A DNA stretch of 64,000 nt from Pseudomonas libanensis. Its GTDB lineage: Bacteria > Pseudomonadota > Gammaproteobacteria > Pseudomonadales > Pseudomonadaceae. Location of the stretch: contig NZ_JYLH01000020.1 of the NCBI RefSeq assembly GCF_001439685.1, forward strand, positions 31,872 through 95,871, in the 5' to 3' direction. The position numbers and the translations under genes were made by a program. Positions 25,611 through 34,397 of this stretch are shown piece after piece (within the stretch, counting starts at the first letter, position 1; every line of letters begins with the position of its first letter). The notes under the pieces were generated by a model. It saw only the letters and a list, made by a program, of their open reading frames with translations. It did not search any database and was not told the origin of the DNA.

Positions 25611-27431
25611 ATGGCCGAACCACTGGCACACGACACCCTTATCCAGGATTCCTGGCGCCGTTGCCGCGCCTTTGGCCTGGATCACCAGAGCGCTCCCAGC
25701 TTTGACCAGCTCCCTGCCGAAGGCATTCGCCAACTGTTGGAAAGCCAGCATTCACTGGTGCAGACCACCCACCAGGAAGTGCTGCCCTACTACGAGAACA
25801 TCCTCAGCAACTCCAACTGCCTGATCATGCTGGCCGACAATCAGGGCCAGGTCCTGACCTCGTGGGGCACCCAGCGCTTTATCGAGCCCAAGCTGGCCCG
25901 TGGTTTCAGCCCCGGCGCCAGCTGGAAGGAGCGTTCCAGCGGCACCAACGCCATCGGTACCGCGCTGGCCTGCGCCCAGGCCGTGCATATCGAACACGAT
26001 GAACACTTCCTCAAGGCGAACCGCTTCATGACCGGCTCGGCCGCCCCCATTTTCGATGCCCAGCGCGAAATCATCGCGGTGCTGGATGTGTCCAGCGACA
26101 GCTACCTGCCGCCCTCCCACACCCTGGGCATGGTCAAGATGATGAGCCAGACCGTGGAAAACCGGCTGATCCTCAACCTGTTCCGCGGCGAACATTTCCA
26201 ACTGACGTTCAACACCGGCTTGAACAACCTCGACAGTCAGTGGGCCGGCCTGTTGATCTTCGATGAAAGCGGCCAAGTGCTGTCGGCCAACCGGCGTGCG
26301 GATAACCTGCTGGGTATCAGCCTGTCGCGGGTGATGATCGACCGTTTGTTCAAGGTCTCGCTGCTGGAGCTGCTCAACCAGCCGGAGGGCTTGCCGTTCT
26401 CGCTGCAGGCCGCGGGACGCAATCGGTTCCAGTGCCTGTTGAAGCGGCCCAAGCAGATGCCGGTGCAAGCCCGGGTGTTCAATGAACCGACGCCGCCGCC
26501 AACCCCGACCTCGATCAACCTCAAGACCCTGCATTTTGGCGATGCACGGGTGGAGAAAGCCGTGCGCCAGGCCGAGCGCCTGCTGGAAAAGGACATTCCG
26601 TTGCTGATCCATGGCGAGACCGGGGTGGGCAAGGAGGTGTTCGTCAAGGCCCTGCATCAGGCCAGTTCCCGCAGCCGCCAGGCGTTTATCGCGGTGAACT
26701 GTGCGGCGATTCCCGCTGAGTTGGTGGAATCGGAACTGTTCGGCTATGAAAAAGGCGCCTTCACCGGCGCCAATCAGAAAGGCAGCATCGGTCTGATCCG
26801 CAAGGCGGACAAGGGCACGCTGTTCCTCGATGAGATTGGCGATATGCCATTGCCGACCCAGGCCCGGCTGTTGCGGGTGTTGCAAGAGCGCTGCGTGCAA
26901 CCGGTGGGCAGCAGCGAGGTGTTCCCGGTGGACTTGCGCATTATCTCGGCGACCAACCGGGCACTGCGTGAGCTGGTGCAGGCCGGACGCTTTCGTGAGG
27001 ACTTGTACTACCGCATCGGCGGCCTGACCCTGGAGTTGCCACCGTTGCGCGAGCGCACTGACAAACAGGCGTTGTTTCAGCAACTGTGGCAGCAACACCG
27101 CGAGCCGACCCAGTGGGCCGGGCTGAGTGCCGAGGTGCTGGGGTTGTTCGAACAACATCCGTGGCCGGGGAATTTGCGTCAGGTGAGCAGCGTGTTACAG
27201 GTGGCGCTGGCAATGGCCGAAGAGCAGCCGATCCGTGCGGAACATCTGCCCGATGATTTTTTTGTCGATCTAAAAGAGGCGGCACCGCTGTCTACACGCG
27301 AGCGCCTGGATGACAACCTGGATCTGAGCCAACGCCTTGAGGCCGTGGGCGGAAATATTTCCCATCTGGCGCGGGAACTGGGAGTGAGCCGCAACACCCT
27401 GTACAAGCGCCTGCGCCAGCATGAAGGTTGA
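25611..27431 (+). CDS. Sigma-54-dependent activator, AcoR-like (GAF-PAS-AAA+-Fis)
   Basis: A 606-residue enhancer-binding protein. An N-terminal GAF-like region spans about 60-170 (SSGTNAIGTAL), and a PAS-like part about 210-285 (GLLIFDESGQVLSANR). The AAA+ domain has Walker A GETGVGKE (335-342), the sigma-54 contact loop GAFTGA (382-387) and the RxDLYYR segment. A Fis-type helix-turn-helix closes the protein (ARELGVSRNTLYKRL). There is no receiver domain, so it senses a ligand directly. ATG 25611 matches homologues. It is divergent from the glycerol-type ABC operon and probably activates it. Its stop lies one base from the TonB-receptor stop. Confidence 0.9.
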   Translation: MAEPLAHDTLIQDSWRRCRAFGLDHQSAPSFDQLPAEGIRQLLESQHSLVQTTHQEVLPYYENILSNSNCLIMLADNQGQVLTSWGTQRFIEPKLARGFSPGASWKERSSGTNAIGTALACAQAVHIEHDEHFLKANRFMTGSAAPIFDAQREIIAVLDVSSDSYLPPSHTLGMVKMMSQTVENRLILNLFRGEHFQLTFNTGLNNLDSQWAGLLIFDESGQVLSANRRADNLLGISLSRVMIDRLFKVSLLELLNQPEGLPFSLQAAGRNRFQCLLKRPKQMPVQARVFNEPTPPPTPTSINLKTLHFGDARVEKAVRQAERLLEKDIPLLIHGETGVGKEVFVKALHQASSRSRQAFIAVNCAAIPAELVESELFGYEKGAFTGANQKGSIGLIRKADKGTLFLDEIGDMPLPTQARLLRVLQERCVQPVGSSEVFPVDLRIISATNRALRELVQAGRFREDLYYRIGGLTLELPPLRERTDKQALFQQLWQQHREPTQWAGLSAEVLGLFEQHPWPGNLRQVSSVLQVALAMAEEQPIRAEHLPDDFFVDLKEAAPLSTRERLDDNLDLSQRLEAVGGNISHLARELGVSRNTLYKRLRQHEG

Positions 27432-27432
27432 T

Positions 27433-29544
27433 TTAACGCCAACGCCAAGACACACCGGTGTAGATACCACGTCCATCGGCAGGGGTAGAACGTGCTACGT
27501 CCATGCCCTTGTCGTCGTAACCCGGCGTAACGGTATTGGCATAACGACGGTTGGTGAGGTTGCGCAGGTCGACCCAGGCTTGCCAGTCCTGTTTGGGCGC
27601 GTCGTAGCCGAAGGTGGCACCGAATGTAGTGTAGGCCGCGCCATAGTAGGAATTGGCGTAGTCCACCGCGATCCGTGAGGCATGCTCCGTGTTAAGGCTG
27701 GTGTAGAAACCCGTCGGGTGGCTGTAGCGCACCTGCGCCTGGTAGTAGTGCTTGGGGATACCGGGCAAGGTGTTGTCACCGAAACGCTCATCGTCGCGGT
27801 AGTGGAAATCGCTGAAAGTGTAGGCCTGGCGCAGGTCGAGCTTGCCGCTGCGGCCGCCGTCCCATAGCGGGCTGAGCAGGCCCAGTTCCATACCCTGGTG
27901 CACGGTGGGGCTGGCGTTGGATTCGGCGATGATGGCATTGCTGGTGGATGTCTGGGCCTGGGTTTCCACGGAGAGCAGTTCGTGGCGTACTTCGGAGCGG
28001 TAGAGGGCCAGGTCCCACTGGCCGAGCCAGGCTTCGCCGCGCCCGCCGATTTCCAGGGTGGTGGCGGTCTGGTTCTTCAGGCTGACGCCTTCGCGTGCCA
28101 GCCCATTGGCGGGTCCGGTGGTGAAGTACTTGTTGGAACCCCAGATCATCGACCAGGCATGCGCAGGCTCCACCGAGCGGCTCAGGTTGGCGTAGACCTG
28201 CAGTTGCGGGGTGAAGTCGTAGCGCAGGCCGATGCGCGGTGCATAGTCCCAGTCATGCTGACTGAGCGGCGCCTGCCCCTCGGGGTAAGTCACCTGGGTT
28301 TCGCGGCGGGTGTAGATCGCGGCGAGGCCGGTGGTGAGCCATAGGTCGGGGACCAGCTCCAGGTCGTTGCCGATATGCAGCACGGTGTCTGAGCCCAGGT
28401 AGCTGTAGTCGCGGGTCTTGGTGCCGGGGGCGTAGCTGGCGGTATTGCCGGTGGGGGTGCGTACGTACTCAGAGGCGCCATTGTTGGGCATCGCCTGGGT
28501 GGTGCGCAGGCCGACGGTGGTTTTGCTGGCATGGCCGAACAGGCTGTCCTGGCGGATGTAGTTGAGGGTGCCGCTGATATCGGTGTAGGCGACTTTCAGG
28601 CGGTTGCTGCCTTCGCGCAGGTCCATGGGGTAGTCGTGATAGGCCAGCCCGACCTCGATCCTTGATGCGTCATCCAGCTGCAAGGTGGTCTTGTTGGCGA
28701 TCCAGGTGGAGCCCGGTTGCAGGCGTTTGGAATCGCGAGCGGCATTCACGCTGTTGGCGGCACGTGGGTCATGGCTGATCTGGTAGCGAGTGAGCTTGCC
28801 GGGGGAATCATTGGTGGTTTCGCGGTAACGCAAGTAGAAACGCGTCTCCAGGTCCGGGTTGAAACGGTAACCGAAGTTGGCGGCGATGCCCTTGCCGGAG
28901 CCGGTGCTTTGATGCTGGTAACCGTCAGACTCTGAATCGGTAAGGCTGATGTAGTAGTCGGCATCTCCCAGCACCTGGCCGGAACTGATCTCGCGCTGGG
29001 CGTAGCCGCGGCTGCCGACCTCGTAGCGTACCTGCAGCTTAGGCGCGTCATAACCCGTGTGGGTGACGTAATTGACCGAGCCACCTAATGCCAACGCGCC
29101 CTGATCGAACCCGTTGGCACCACGCAGCACTTCCACCCGGCTTTGCCACAGCGGGTCCTTGAGCTCATAGGGCGTGCCGCCCGGTCCGGTCAGCGGCAGG
29201 CCGTCGAACATCTCATACAGGCCGGAGCCATGGGCACCTGGGCTGCGGTTCAAGCCCGAGCCGCGAATGGATAACTTCACCCCTTCGTTATTCGCCGCCT
29301 TGGCGTACACCCCGGCCTGGTACTTGAACACATCTTCGTTAGTGCTGACACGCCCCTGTTGCACGCTGCTCATATCGATATAGTTGGTGCCGCCGGGCAC
29401 GCTGCTGAGCTGCGCCTGGGCGATTTCGCCAGCGCTGGCCTCAGTGGTGGTGACTTCGACCGGCGCCAATTGCAGGCCTTCGGCCTGTACCAGCGAGCTG
29501 AGGGTCAGGGCGGCAAAAAGGAACGGGGGTTGACGCAGCAGCAT
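27433..29544 (-). CDS. TonB-dependent outer-membrane receptor
   Basis: A 703-residue protein with a signal peptide ending near VQA-EG, a plug domain over about residues 35-160 (VFKYQAGVYAKAANNEGVKLSIRGSG, in pieces VKLSIRGSG and VEVLRGANGFDQGALALGG) and a C-terminal beta-barrel with alternating aromatic strands. The last residues are SWRWR, not the usual terminal F or W. The substrate may be a ferric siderophore, metal or vitamin. No sigma/anti-sigma pair or Fur box was found next to it, and an extra N-terminal signalling domain is absent. Start set at ATG 29544 where the signal peptide begins. Confidence 0.87.
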   Translation of the reverse strand: MLLRQPPFLFAALTLSSLVQAEGLQLAPVEVTTTEASAGEIAQAQLSSVPGGTNYIDMSSVQQGRVSTNEDVFKYQAGVYAKAANNEGVKLSIRGSGLNRSPGAHGSGLYEMFDGLPLTGPGGTPYELKDPLWQSRVEVLRGANGFDQGALALGGSVNYVTHTGYDAPKLQVRYEVGSRGYAQREISSGQVLGDADYYISLTDSESDGYQHQSTGSGKGIAANFGYRFNPDLETRFYLRYRETTNDSPGKLTRYQISHDPRAANSVNAARDSKRLQPGSTWIANKTTLQLDDASRIEVGLAYHDYPMDLREGSNRLKVAYTDISGTLNYIRQDSLFGHASKTTVGLRTTQAMPNNGASEYVRTPTGNTASYAPGTKTRDYSYLGSDTVLHIGNDLELVPDLWLTTGLAAIYTRRETQVTYPEGQAPLSQHDWDYAPRIGLRYDFTPQLQVYANLSRSVEPAHAWSMIWGSNKYFTTGPANGLAREGVSLKNQTATTLEIGGRGEAWLGQWDLALYRSEVRHELLSVETQAQTSTSNAIIAESNASPTVHQGMELGLLSPLWDGGRSGKLDLRQAYTFSDFHYRDDERFGDNTLPGIPKHYYQAQVRYSHPTGFYTSLNTEHASRIAVDYANSYYGAAYTTFGATFGYDAPKQDWQAWVDLRNLTNRRYANTVTPGYDDKGMDVARSTPADGRGIYTGVSWRWR

Positions 29545-29679
29545 TGGGGCGGGTCCTTGGAATTCAGGAGCGTGGCAGGCCGGGCCCACCACGCGAACAG
29601 TGATGGGAAGGCAAGTACGCCCGCCAGGTCACGCCTTATTGACGGACCAGGCGGCGTCCAAGACAGTATCGAACCTGAT

Positions 29680-29949
29680 TTAGCCGTCCGGCGCCGCCAA
29701 CGCCCGCATCAGATCATCGGCTTCCGAACCTGCCTGAAAGCGGAACCCGTACATTTGCTCCGTGGCCAGAATCTCACCCAGTGCATCGCGCAACTGGGCC
29801 TCCGTGGGCGAGTCACGCAGCAGCTTGTGGGCCGGCAACAGCAACTCGGCAGAGACGCCCTGGACAGTCGCGGCATCGATCACGGCGAAGAGGATAAACC
29901 GCAAACGTATTTCGCGATCCGTGGGCCAAACCGTTTTTCGTTTACCCAA
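29680..29949 (-). CDS. Small hypothetical protein
   Basis: An 89-residue, Leu/Ala-rich soluble protein. It begins with a basic segment (MGKRKTVWPTDREIRLR) and is otherwise helical in character. It shows no signal peptide and no recognised motif. It lies 135 bp upstream of the TonB receptor on the same strand, and could be co-transcribed, but nothing ties their functions. I do not recognise the family. Confidence 0.5.
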   Translation of the reverse strand: MGKRKTVWPTDREIRLRFILFAVIDAATVQGVSAELLLPAHKLLRDSPTEAQLRDALGEILATEQMYGFRFQAGSEADDLMRALAAPDG

Positions 29950-30091
29950 TGTAGGGCCTCGTGTTTAAGAAAAATCCGAGGCTATTGCCCGCCGGGAAGC
30001 GTTTCAAGCAGCAGGAGGCAAGATAGGCCGCTTCCTACAATGGAAAGGGAAACACCGCACCGTTTGAGCTATTTATGCGCGCTGCCGCGTC

Positions 30092-30832
30092 TCACTGCAC
30101 CGGCAGAAAATTCATCAGCAACAGGCTTTGTGCGTAATTGAGGCCGATGCGGCGGTAACGTTCATCAAGAATTTGGGTGAGCAAGTCGAGGCGCGCAACG
30201 ATCTTGCCAAACTCGACAGCAAAACTGAGGTTACTGCCCTCCTCCGATATTTCATTGGAAAACAGCAGCAACACGCCATTGGCATCCTGACGCTGGCTGA
30301 GCAGCCAGGTGGCTTTCTCGATATTGCGTGCGGCATTGCTGACGAACTGCGGGTTGATCGAGTCAGTCACATAAAACTGCGTGCGCCCGCCGTGGGCGGT
30401 CACGAGCATGCTGCCGATCGCGTAGATAAACGCACCGACCCGGTCGCCACGAAAGTCGGGACTCAAGGAATAACTCAGGGCAACCAGATCACGCCGGTCT
30501 CCCAGTGCGGGCAAGGGTTGGCGGTTTTCGATGGCCTGGCGGATTTCCCGCGCGGCGCTCACCGCATCCGGGTAACCCGACTGGCGCCACTGGCTGGGGT
30601 TACGCAGGTAGAGCTTGCTCATCAGCAGGTAGAGGCTTTGCAGGTTGTCGCGCATGCCCAGGGTCGCCATGCGGTCGACGCTGGTCTGGAAGAACTCATC
30701 GGGCTTGCCGCTGCTGAACTGCCTGGCGATATCGCGGCCTTGTTGCTGGCTGCAACCCATTGCGCAGAGCGCGAACACCACGGCCAGCAACAGCGGCCAT
30801 AGCGAGGTAAAAACAATTGACGTTCGATCCAT
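30092..30832 (-). CDS. Hypothetical lipoprotein
   Basis: A 246-residue protein with a lipoprotein signal: a hydrophobic stretch then CAMGC near residue 27. The mature part is helical, with no recognised domain; an NEISEEGSNLSFAVEFG segment lies near the C-terminus. Start set at ATG 30832; an ATG two codons upstream is also possible. Two hairpins lie between it and the small membrane-protein gene upstream. Likely attached to the inner or outer membrane; the residue after Cys is Ser, which does not signal retention in the inner membrane. Confidence 0.7.
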   Translation of the reverse strand: MDRTSIVFTSLWPLLLAVVFALCAMGCSQQQGRDIARQFSSGKPDEFFQTSVDRMATLGMRDNLQSLYLLMSKLYLRNPSQWRQSGYPDAVSAAREIRQAIENRQPLPALGDRRDLVALSYSLSPDFRGDRVGAFIYAIGSMLVTAHGGRTQFYVTDSINPQFVSNAARNIEKATWLLSQRQDANGVLLLFSNEISEEGSNLSFAVEFGKIVARLDLLTQILDERYRRIGLNYAQSLLLMNFLPVQ

Positions 30833-30854
30833 CGGCACCGGGTCTGACTCTGTG

Positions 30855-30963
30855 GGCCACCCTCGGAGTCGGGTGGCCGGGACAGGGATAGATCAGCAGA
30901 ATGGAAAAAAGTGCAGCCGCACGGGTCAGATAAGCATAGGACTACAGGCGCTGATCTGACCCG
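30855..30963. terminator. Two inverted repeats in an intergenic gap
   Basis: GGCCACCC (30855-30862) pairs with GGGTGGCC (30871-30878). CGGGTCAGAT (30922-30931) pairs with ATCTGACCCG (30954-30963). They lie after the stop of the small membrane-protein gene and before the lipoprotein start, so termination or attenuation is plausible. Neither has a strong T tract. Confidence 0.4.
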
Positions 30964-30982
30964 CACTGGATGACCGGGTGCG

Positions 30983-31339
30983 TTAAAGCAGTATCGTGGC
31001 AAGCATGCCCAAGGCGCCCAGGCAAAACCCGACCAGCGCGCCGCGTCCAGGCGCTTCATGAAACAGCGACCAGACCACCACGGGCTCAAGTAGCAACAAG
31101 GACGTGACCGAGACCACGGTGACAATCCAGATGTCACCCACCGCCCTGTACCCCAGCCAATAGGCGCCCAGCAGGCAAAACCCGGCAAAACACATCACCA
31201 CGACGGGCAGCATAAACGCTCCCCAGGAGCCGCCGCCGGTGTGGGCCAGCCTGGCGGTTACCACCTCGCTGTAGATTGCACAAAACTCCCCGATCACCAT
31301 CAACCCTAGAGCAAAAACTCCGAGTAGTTCTTTGGACAT
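30983..31339 (-). CDS. Small EamA/SMR-like membrane protein
   Basis: A 118-residue protein with four hydrophobic segments, the size and layout of small multidrug resistance or half-size EamA proteins. The sequence has E18 in the first segment (GLMVIGEFCAIYSE), reminiscent of the membrane-embedded Glu of SMR proteins, but overall similarity was not established. It probably acts as a dimer. A 53-residue ORF overlaps its start by 34 bp upstream. Confidence 0.65.
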   Translation of the reverse strand: MSKELLGVFALGLMVIGEFCAIYSEVVTARLAHTGGGSWGAFMLPVVVMCFAGFCLLGAYWLGYRAVGDIWIVTVVSVTSLLLLEPVVVWSLFHEAPGRGALVGFCLGALGMLATILL

Positions 31340-31467
31340 ATCAAAAATTCCTTCGTATTCAGCGCGATATTTTTCAGCTCCCAGCCAGTGATGCTGGCGT
31401 CCAGGGAGGCATTGCCTTCATACGAAGTGCGTTTGAAAAGGCCTGAATTATCGAAGTACTTGTCCAT
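31306..31467 (-). CDS. Possible 53-residue small protein overlapping the membrane-protein gene
   Basis: An open frame from ATG 31467 to TAG 31306-31308 codes for 53 residues, beginning MDKYFDNSGLFKRTSYEG. A GAAGGA ribosome site stands at good distance from the ATG. The frame overlaps the start of the downstream EamA/SMR-like gene by 34 bp, suggesting translational coupling. The product is hydrophilic with no signal peptide. It could be a real small protein or a leader peptide. Confidence 0.45.
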   Translation of the reverse strand: MDKYFDNSGLFKRTSYEGNASLDASITGWELKNIALNTKEFLICPKNYSEFLL

Positions 31468-31540
31468 GCTCGTATCCTTCAAAGGGGGTTGAGGCTCAGC
31501 GGCCCGATGCCGGGCGCGTGCCGATCATAGAGGCATCGTG

Positions 31541-31735
31541 ATGTCATTCACAAATAGGGAATGCCGATATGTGTTTGCGGGAGCTTTTGGCGCCTTGCTA
31601 ACGGCAATGGCCTGCTATACAGCCACTGCCCATGCTAGCCAAGCGCCGTGTCCAGAAACATCATCACCGCAAAGCCCAACATCAACCCTAATGTGGCAGA
31701 TGTCTGGTGCCCATTGCGGTGGGTTTCTGGAATGA
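31541..31735 (+). other. Signal-peptide-bearing ORF remnant antisense to the ZIP gene end
   Basis: A 64-codon frame starts with a convincing signal peptide (CRYVFAGAFGALLTAMACYT, then ATAHASQA). After the cleavage region it runs antisense into the 3' end of the ZIP transporter gene and stops. This looks like the 5' remainder of a gene for an exported protein whose body was lost, or a very short secreted peptide. Confidence 0.3.
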
Positions 31736-32564
31736 CTTCGTGAGACACGACAAAAATCATTGCCCCTGCGGCAAGTCCTAATGCAATGGGATAACCCAAC
31801 GCAAATCCACTTGAAATCCCCAGGCCGACCACGGCGCCCAGCGGCTCCATCAGTCCGGAGCCGATGGCAACAAGCGCGGCGCGCAATGCCGAAATGCCGG
31901 TCACGCGCAGCGCCAGTGCCACCGCCAGGCCCTCAGGGATATCCTGGATGGCGATAGCGGTTGTCAGGGGCATGCCAACGGTCAGGTCTCCATGGGCAAA
32001 GCTGACACCAATGGCCATGCCCTCGGGCAGGTTATGCAGCGTGATAGCAAGAACGAACAACCAGACACGGTTGAAGCGCTCGGTCTGTGGACCTTGGCGT
32101 CCAATCTCGGCGTGTTCGTGAGGTACGAAGCGGTCAAGTCCGACCATCAGCGCAACGCCAAGTGCAAGCCCCAACACGACGACGCCCGCGGCCAACAATT
32201 GATTGCCACTGATGGCTTGAGCAGCTTCAATGCCTGGCAGAATCAATGAGAAGGAACTCGCTGCGAGCATCATCCCGGCGGCGAACCCCAGCATCACATC
32301 CTGCGTCCTCGCGCCAATATCACGCAAAAGTATGGCAGCGATGGCACCGGCTGCCGTGGCGACAAAACCACTCGCGCCCCCCAATACGGCGTAGCGAAGA
32401 TGGTTTTTATCGGCATCCACAATCGCACTATACCCGCAGGCGAGCAGCAGCACAGTGACCGTCGCAAGCACCGCCCAGAATAACCTGCCTGACCAGCCCA
32501 GCTGCGCAGCACGCCGGACCCAGCCATTCTTCAAGCCTTCAGGCGCCGTGGTCAGTTCCGACAT
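31635..32564 (-). CDS. ZIP-family divalent metal transporter
   Basis: A 309-residue inner-membrane protein with about eight hydrophobic segments. The binuclear metal motif of bacterial ZIP proteins is visible: HNLPEGMAIGV in the fourth main helix and IQDIPEGLAVAL in the fifth, where Gln-Asp replaces the usual His-Asn/Glu. ZupT/GufA-class members take up zinc, iron or manganese. Its ATG overlaps the stop of a 54-residue ORF (TGATG), so the two are coupled. Confidence 0.87.
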   Translation of the reverse strand: MSELTTAPEGLKNGWVRRAAQLGWSGRLFWAVLATVTVLLLACGYSAIVDADKNHLRYAVLGGASGFVATAAGAIAAILLRDIGARTQDVMLGFAAGMMLAASSFSLILPGIEAAQAISGNQLLAAGVVVLGLALGVALMVGLDRFVPHEHAEIGRQGPQTERFNRVWLFVLAITLHNLPEGMAIGVSFAHGDLTVGMPLTTAIAIQDIPEGLAVALALRVTGISALRAALVAIGSGLMEPLGAVVGLGISSGFALGYPIALGLAAGAMIFVVSHEVIPETHRNGHQTSATLGLMLGFAVMMFLDTALG

Positions 32565-32728
32565 CAGCCGCCCCGCTTGATTGAGCCGCGCCGTGCAGGA
32601 CGTTTCATCAACGCCAGTTGCTGGACGAGGCGCCCAGCATCACGCTCGAACGAAGCGGCGGCCGAGCGGAACAGAGCGTCCAATGCTGTTACTGAAGTCG
32701 AAGCCGTATTCACGTGATCACGCGTCAT
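32564..32728 (-). CDS. Small hypothetical protein coupled to the ZIP gene
   Basis: A 54-residue protein from ATG 32728, chosen over a longer frame because CAGGAAA sits before it. It begins MTRDHVNTAS and ends in a basic tail rich in Arg, Lys and Gly. Its stop overlaps the ZIP start by one base. No transmembrane segment is present. A soluble helper or leader for the transporter is possible but unproven. An AT-rich TATAAT-containing segment lies just upstream (about 32740-32750). Confidence 0.55.
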   Translation of the reverse strand: MTRDHVNTASTSVTALDALFRSAAASFERDAGRLVQQLALMKRPARRGSIKRGG

Positions 32729-33117
32729 GGGAATTTCCTGATTATAATTTTTTAGCTTGGGCCGCACGCCGTTACGGGCGTGGGGCAATGGTTGCTCAAA
32801 CATTCATGTCAGGTTGCTGCGACAATATTGGAGCGGAAGTCGGCCGTCGGCTCACCTCCTCACAGTTATCTGAAGTGGCCTGTCAGGCAAAATTTCAAAT
32901 AGATTTGGCGGTGGGTGACAAACGGTCGAAGAGCCGAAGTAGAAAACCCTGGCAGGAAGACCTGCTGCATGCTGATCCCCACGTTGGGGATGGCGTCCAC
33001 ACTGGGCCAAACACCGCGCGGCTCCAGTCAGTGCCCGGGTTATCTGCCGTGCACGGCCCCACGCGATATAAATCGCTTTAATGCACGCGTTCCCCAGATA
33101 GCAAAGGAAAATGCGCG
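32729..33117. other. Intergenic region with hairpin, no convincing gene
   Basis: It contains an AT-rich stretch with TTATAATTTT near 32740 and a CACGCC/GGGCGTG hairpin around 32764-32784. Open frames on both strands here are short shadows without ribosome sites. It presumably holds the divergent promoters for the ZIP unit and the lipoprotein gene at 33118. Confidence 0.5.
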
Positions 33118-33681
33118 ATGAACAAATACCTGCTGTGTTCGCTGTTGGCACTGGTCGCGGGGTGCAGCACGGGGCCCTACCTGCATCCGGAATCGTCGGT
33201 GGGCCAGAATGCCCTGCTCTCACGAACCTGCCCGGGCGCACACGCCGCAATCAGTTTTACGCCACTGTCCGAGGAGCTCAACTGGGTTCGCGTGCTGGTG
33301 TATGTGGCCCCGCCGGGGACACTCAGTTGGCCGGGTAAGGTGAGGGCTACCGACACAGAACTTCGCCTGTTCGGTCGCCTGTATAAACCGCATCCGGGTA
33401 ACGCCGCTACGTCGCTTTGGGTGAGTGCAGCCTCGCCTGACGTAACCGTGAAACTGGCTTCGGGGCAGACCTATCAGGTCAGTATTGAGCAGTTGAAAAC
33501 TGGGTTCGACCCCAAGCAAATATCCACGTCCTCGATTAAAGGCACTCCTTTGGGTAAAGGCGACATGGACGACTTCACGCTGACCTTTCCGGATATCTTC
33601 GTCAACGGTGAAAAAGTCCCCATGGCGCCGATTCACTTCAAAAAGCGCGAAGAGCGTTATGCGCCGGTGTTCAATTGCTGA
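33118..33681 (+). CDS. Hypothetical lipoprotein
   Basis: A 187-residue protein with a clear lipoprotein signal (LLALVAGC, Cys at residue 16) and an AAAGGAAA ribosome site. It carries a second Cys pair (TCPG at 37 and the terminal Cys), which could form a disulfide. The body looks like a beta-rich domain with no family I can name. It lies alone between the ZIP unit and the accessory strip. Confidence 0.72.
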   Translation: MNKYLLCSLLALVAGCSTGPYLHPESSVGQNALLSRTCPGAHAAISFTPLSEELNWVRVLVYVAPPGTLSWPGKVRATDTELRLFGRLYKPHPGNAATSLWVSAASPDVTVKLASGQTYQVSIEQLKTGFDPKQISTSSIKGTPLGKGDMDDFTLTFPDIFVNGEKVPMAPIHFKKREERYAPVFNC

Positions 33682-33698
33682 ATCGAATCAGTCGGCGT

Positions 33699-33800
33699 TC
33701 ATGAAACCGAATTACCTTGCACAGAAGCCAGCTTGATCCCGAGCGCTACAAAAGCGGCGGCAAAACTTCTGAACAGAGGCAACAGGTATTTGAAACTCAT
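33699..33800 (-). pseudogene. Possible remnant of a LysE-family exporter C-terminus
   Basis: A 33-residue frame starts at ATG 33800 after an AAGGACGG site. It reads FKYLLPLFRSFAAAFVALG and then IKLASVQ. The final helix resembles the tail of LysE/RhtB exporters (phe-arg-x-x-gly-ala-leu-phe-val-gly-leu-gly pattern). No other part of such a gene is present nearby. It may be a relic left by deletion, or chance. Confidence 0.3.
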
Positions 33801-33983
33801 GATCACCGTCCTTGGTTGTGAAGAAGATGAGCACATTCTTCGTAACTATATCTCGTTTTATCGGAGGTGTTCTTTTGAGAGCAGCACGATTTGCGCCCCC
33901 GGCCCAGCGCCGGCCTTCTTGTTTCTAGTGATCCCCCACTCTGCTATGGTGGCGCCCTCACACCGCAAAGCAAGCATCAAAGA

Positions 33984-34310
33984 ATGGGCTCATGGAAGAC
34001 TTTTGTAATCGTCGTGATGACGTTGATCGGCAACCAGGTAGTAGCGGCGGAAAATGCCAACCCTTTCGAAAAAGGTCTGATGATCACGACGTTCCTGCCA
34101 ACTATTCTGATTGGGGCAACGACGTCTCTCACCACCGAACCGCCAGAGCTTTTCAAATCAGCCAAAACCGATGCTCTTGCCTACATAGGCTCGAATGGCG
34201 AGATTCGCGGTGCGCAGTTTGAGCAAGCATCCCGGCATTATCGCTCGACTTATAGATCGCCCCTCATGTCCGATATGCAGCTCGCCCAGGCGATTGCGAC
34301 TACATACTGA
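33984..34310 (+). CDS. DUF2388-type secreted protein
   Basis: A 108-residue protein with a signal peptide (FVIVVMTLIGNQVVAAENA). The mature part has the pattern I know from Pseudomonas DUF2388 proteins: T-S-L-T-T near the start, then AKTDALAYIGSNGEIRGAQ, and a final MSDMQLAQAIA. Function is unknown; members are exported and often occur in small families. Start chosen at ATG 33984 so that the signal peptide is N-terminal. Confidence 0.72.
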   Translation: MGSWKTFVIVVMTLIGNQVVAAENANPFEKGLMITTFLPTILIGATTSLTTEPPELFKSAKTDALAYIGSNGEIRGAQFEQASRHYRSTYRSPLMSDMQLAQAIATTY

Positions 34311-34397
34311 TACCGACTGTTAAGGTACCCGTGGGCCGATCAGCGAGAGCGGATACCGGCAACAGATTATTTTTGCGCTAATTAGGGGCCACTGCCT

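Noticed and set aside
29545..29679. Possible cobalamin riboswitch or Fur box upstream of the TonB receptor
   Set aside because: No B12-box-like segment and no 19-bp Fur-type palindrome could be found by eye in the 135-bp leader.
32581..33081. A 166-codon plus-strand frame crossing the ZIP-leader ORF and intergenic region
   Set aside because: It overlaps a better-supported small gene on the other strand, has no ribosome site and mixes unlike compositions.
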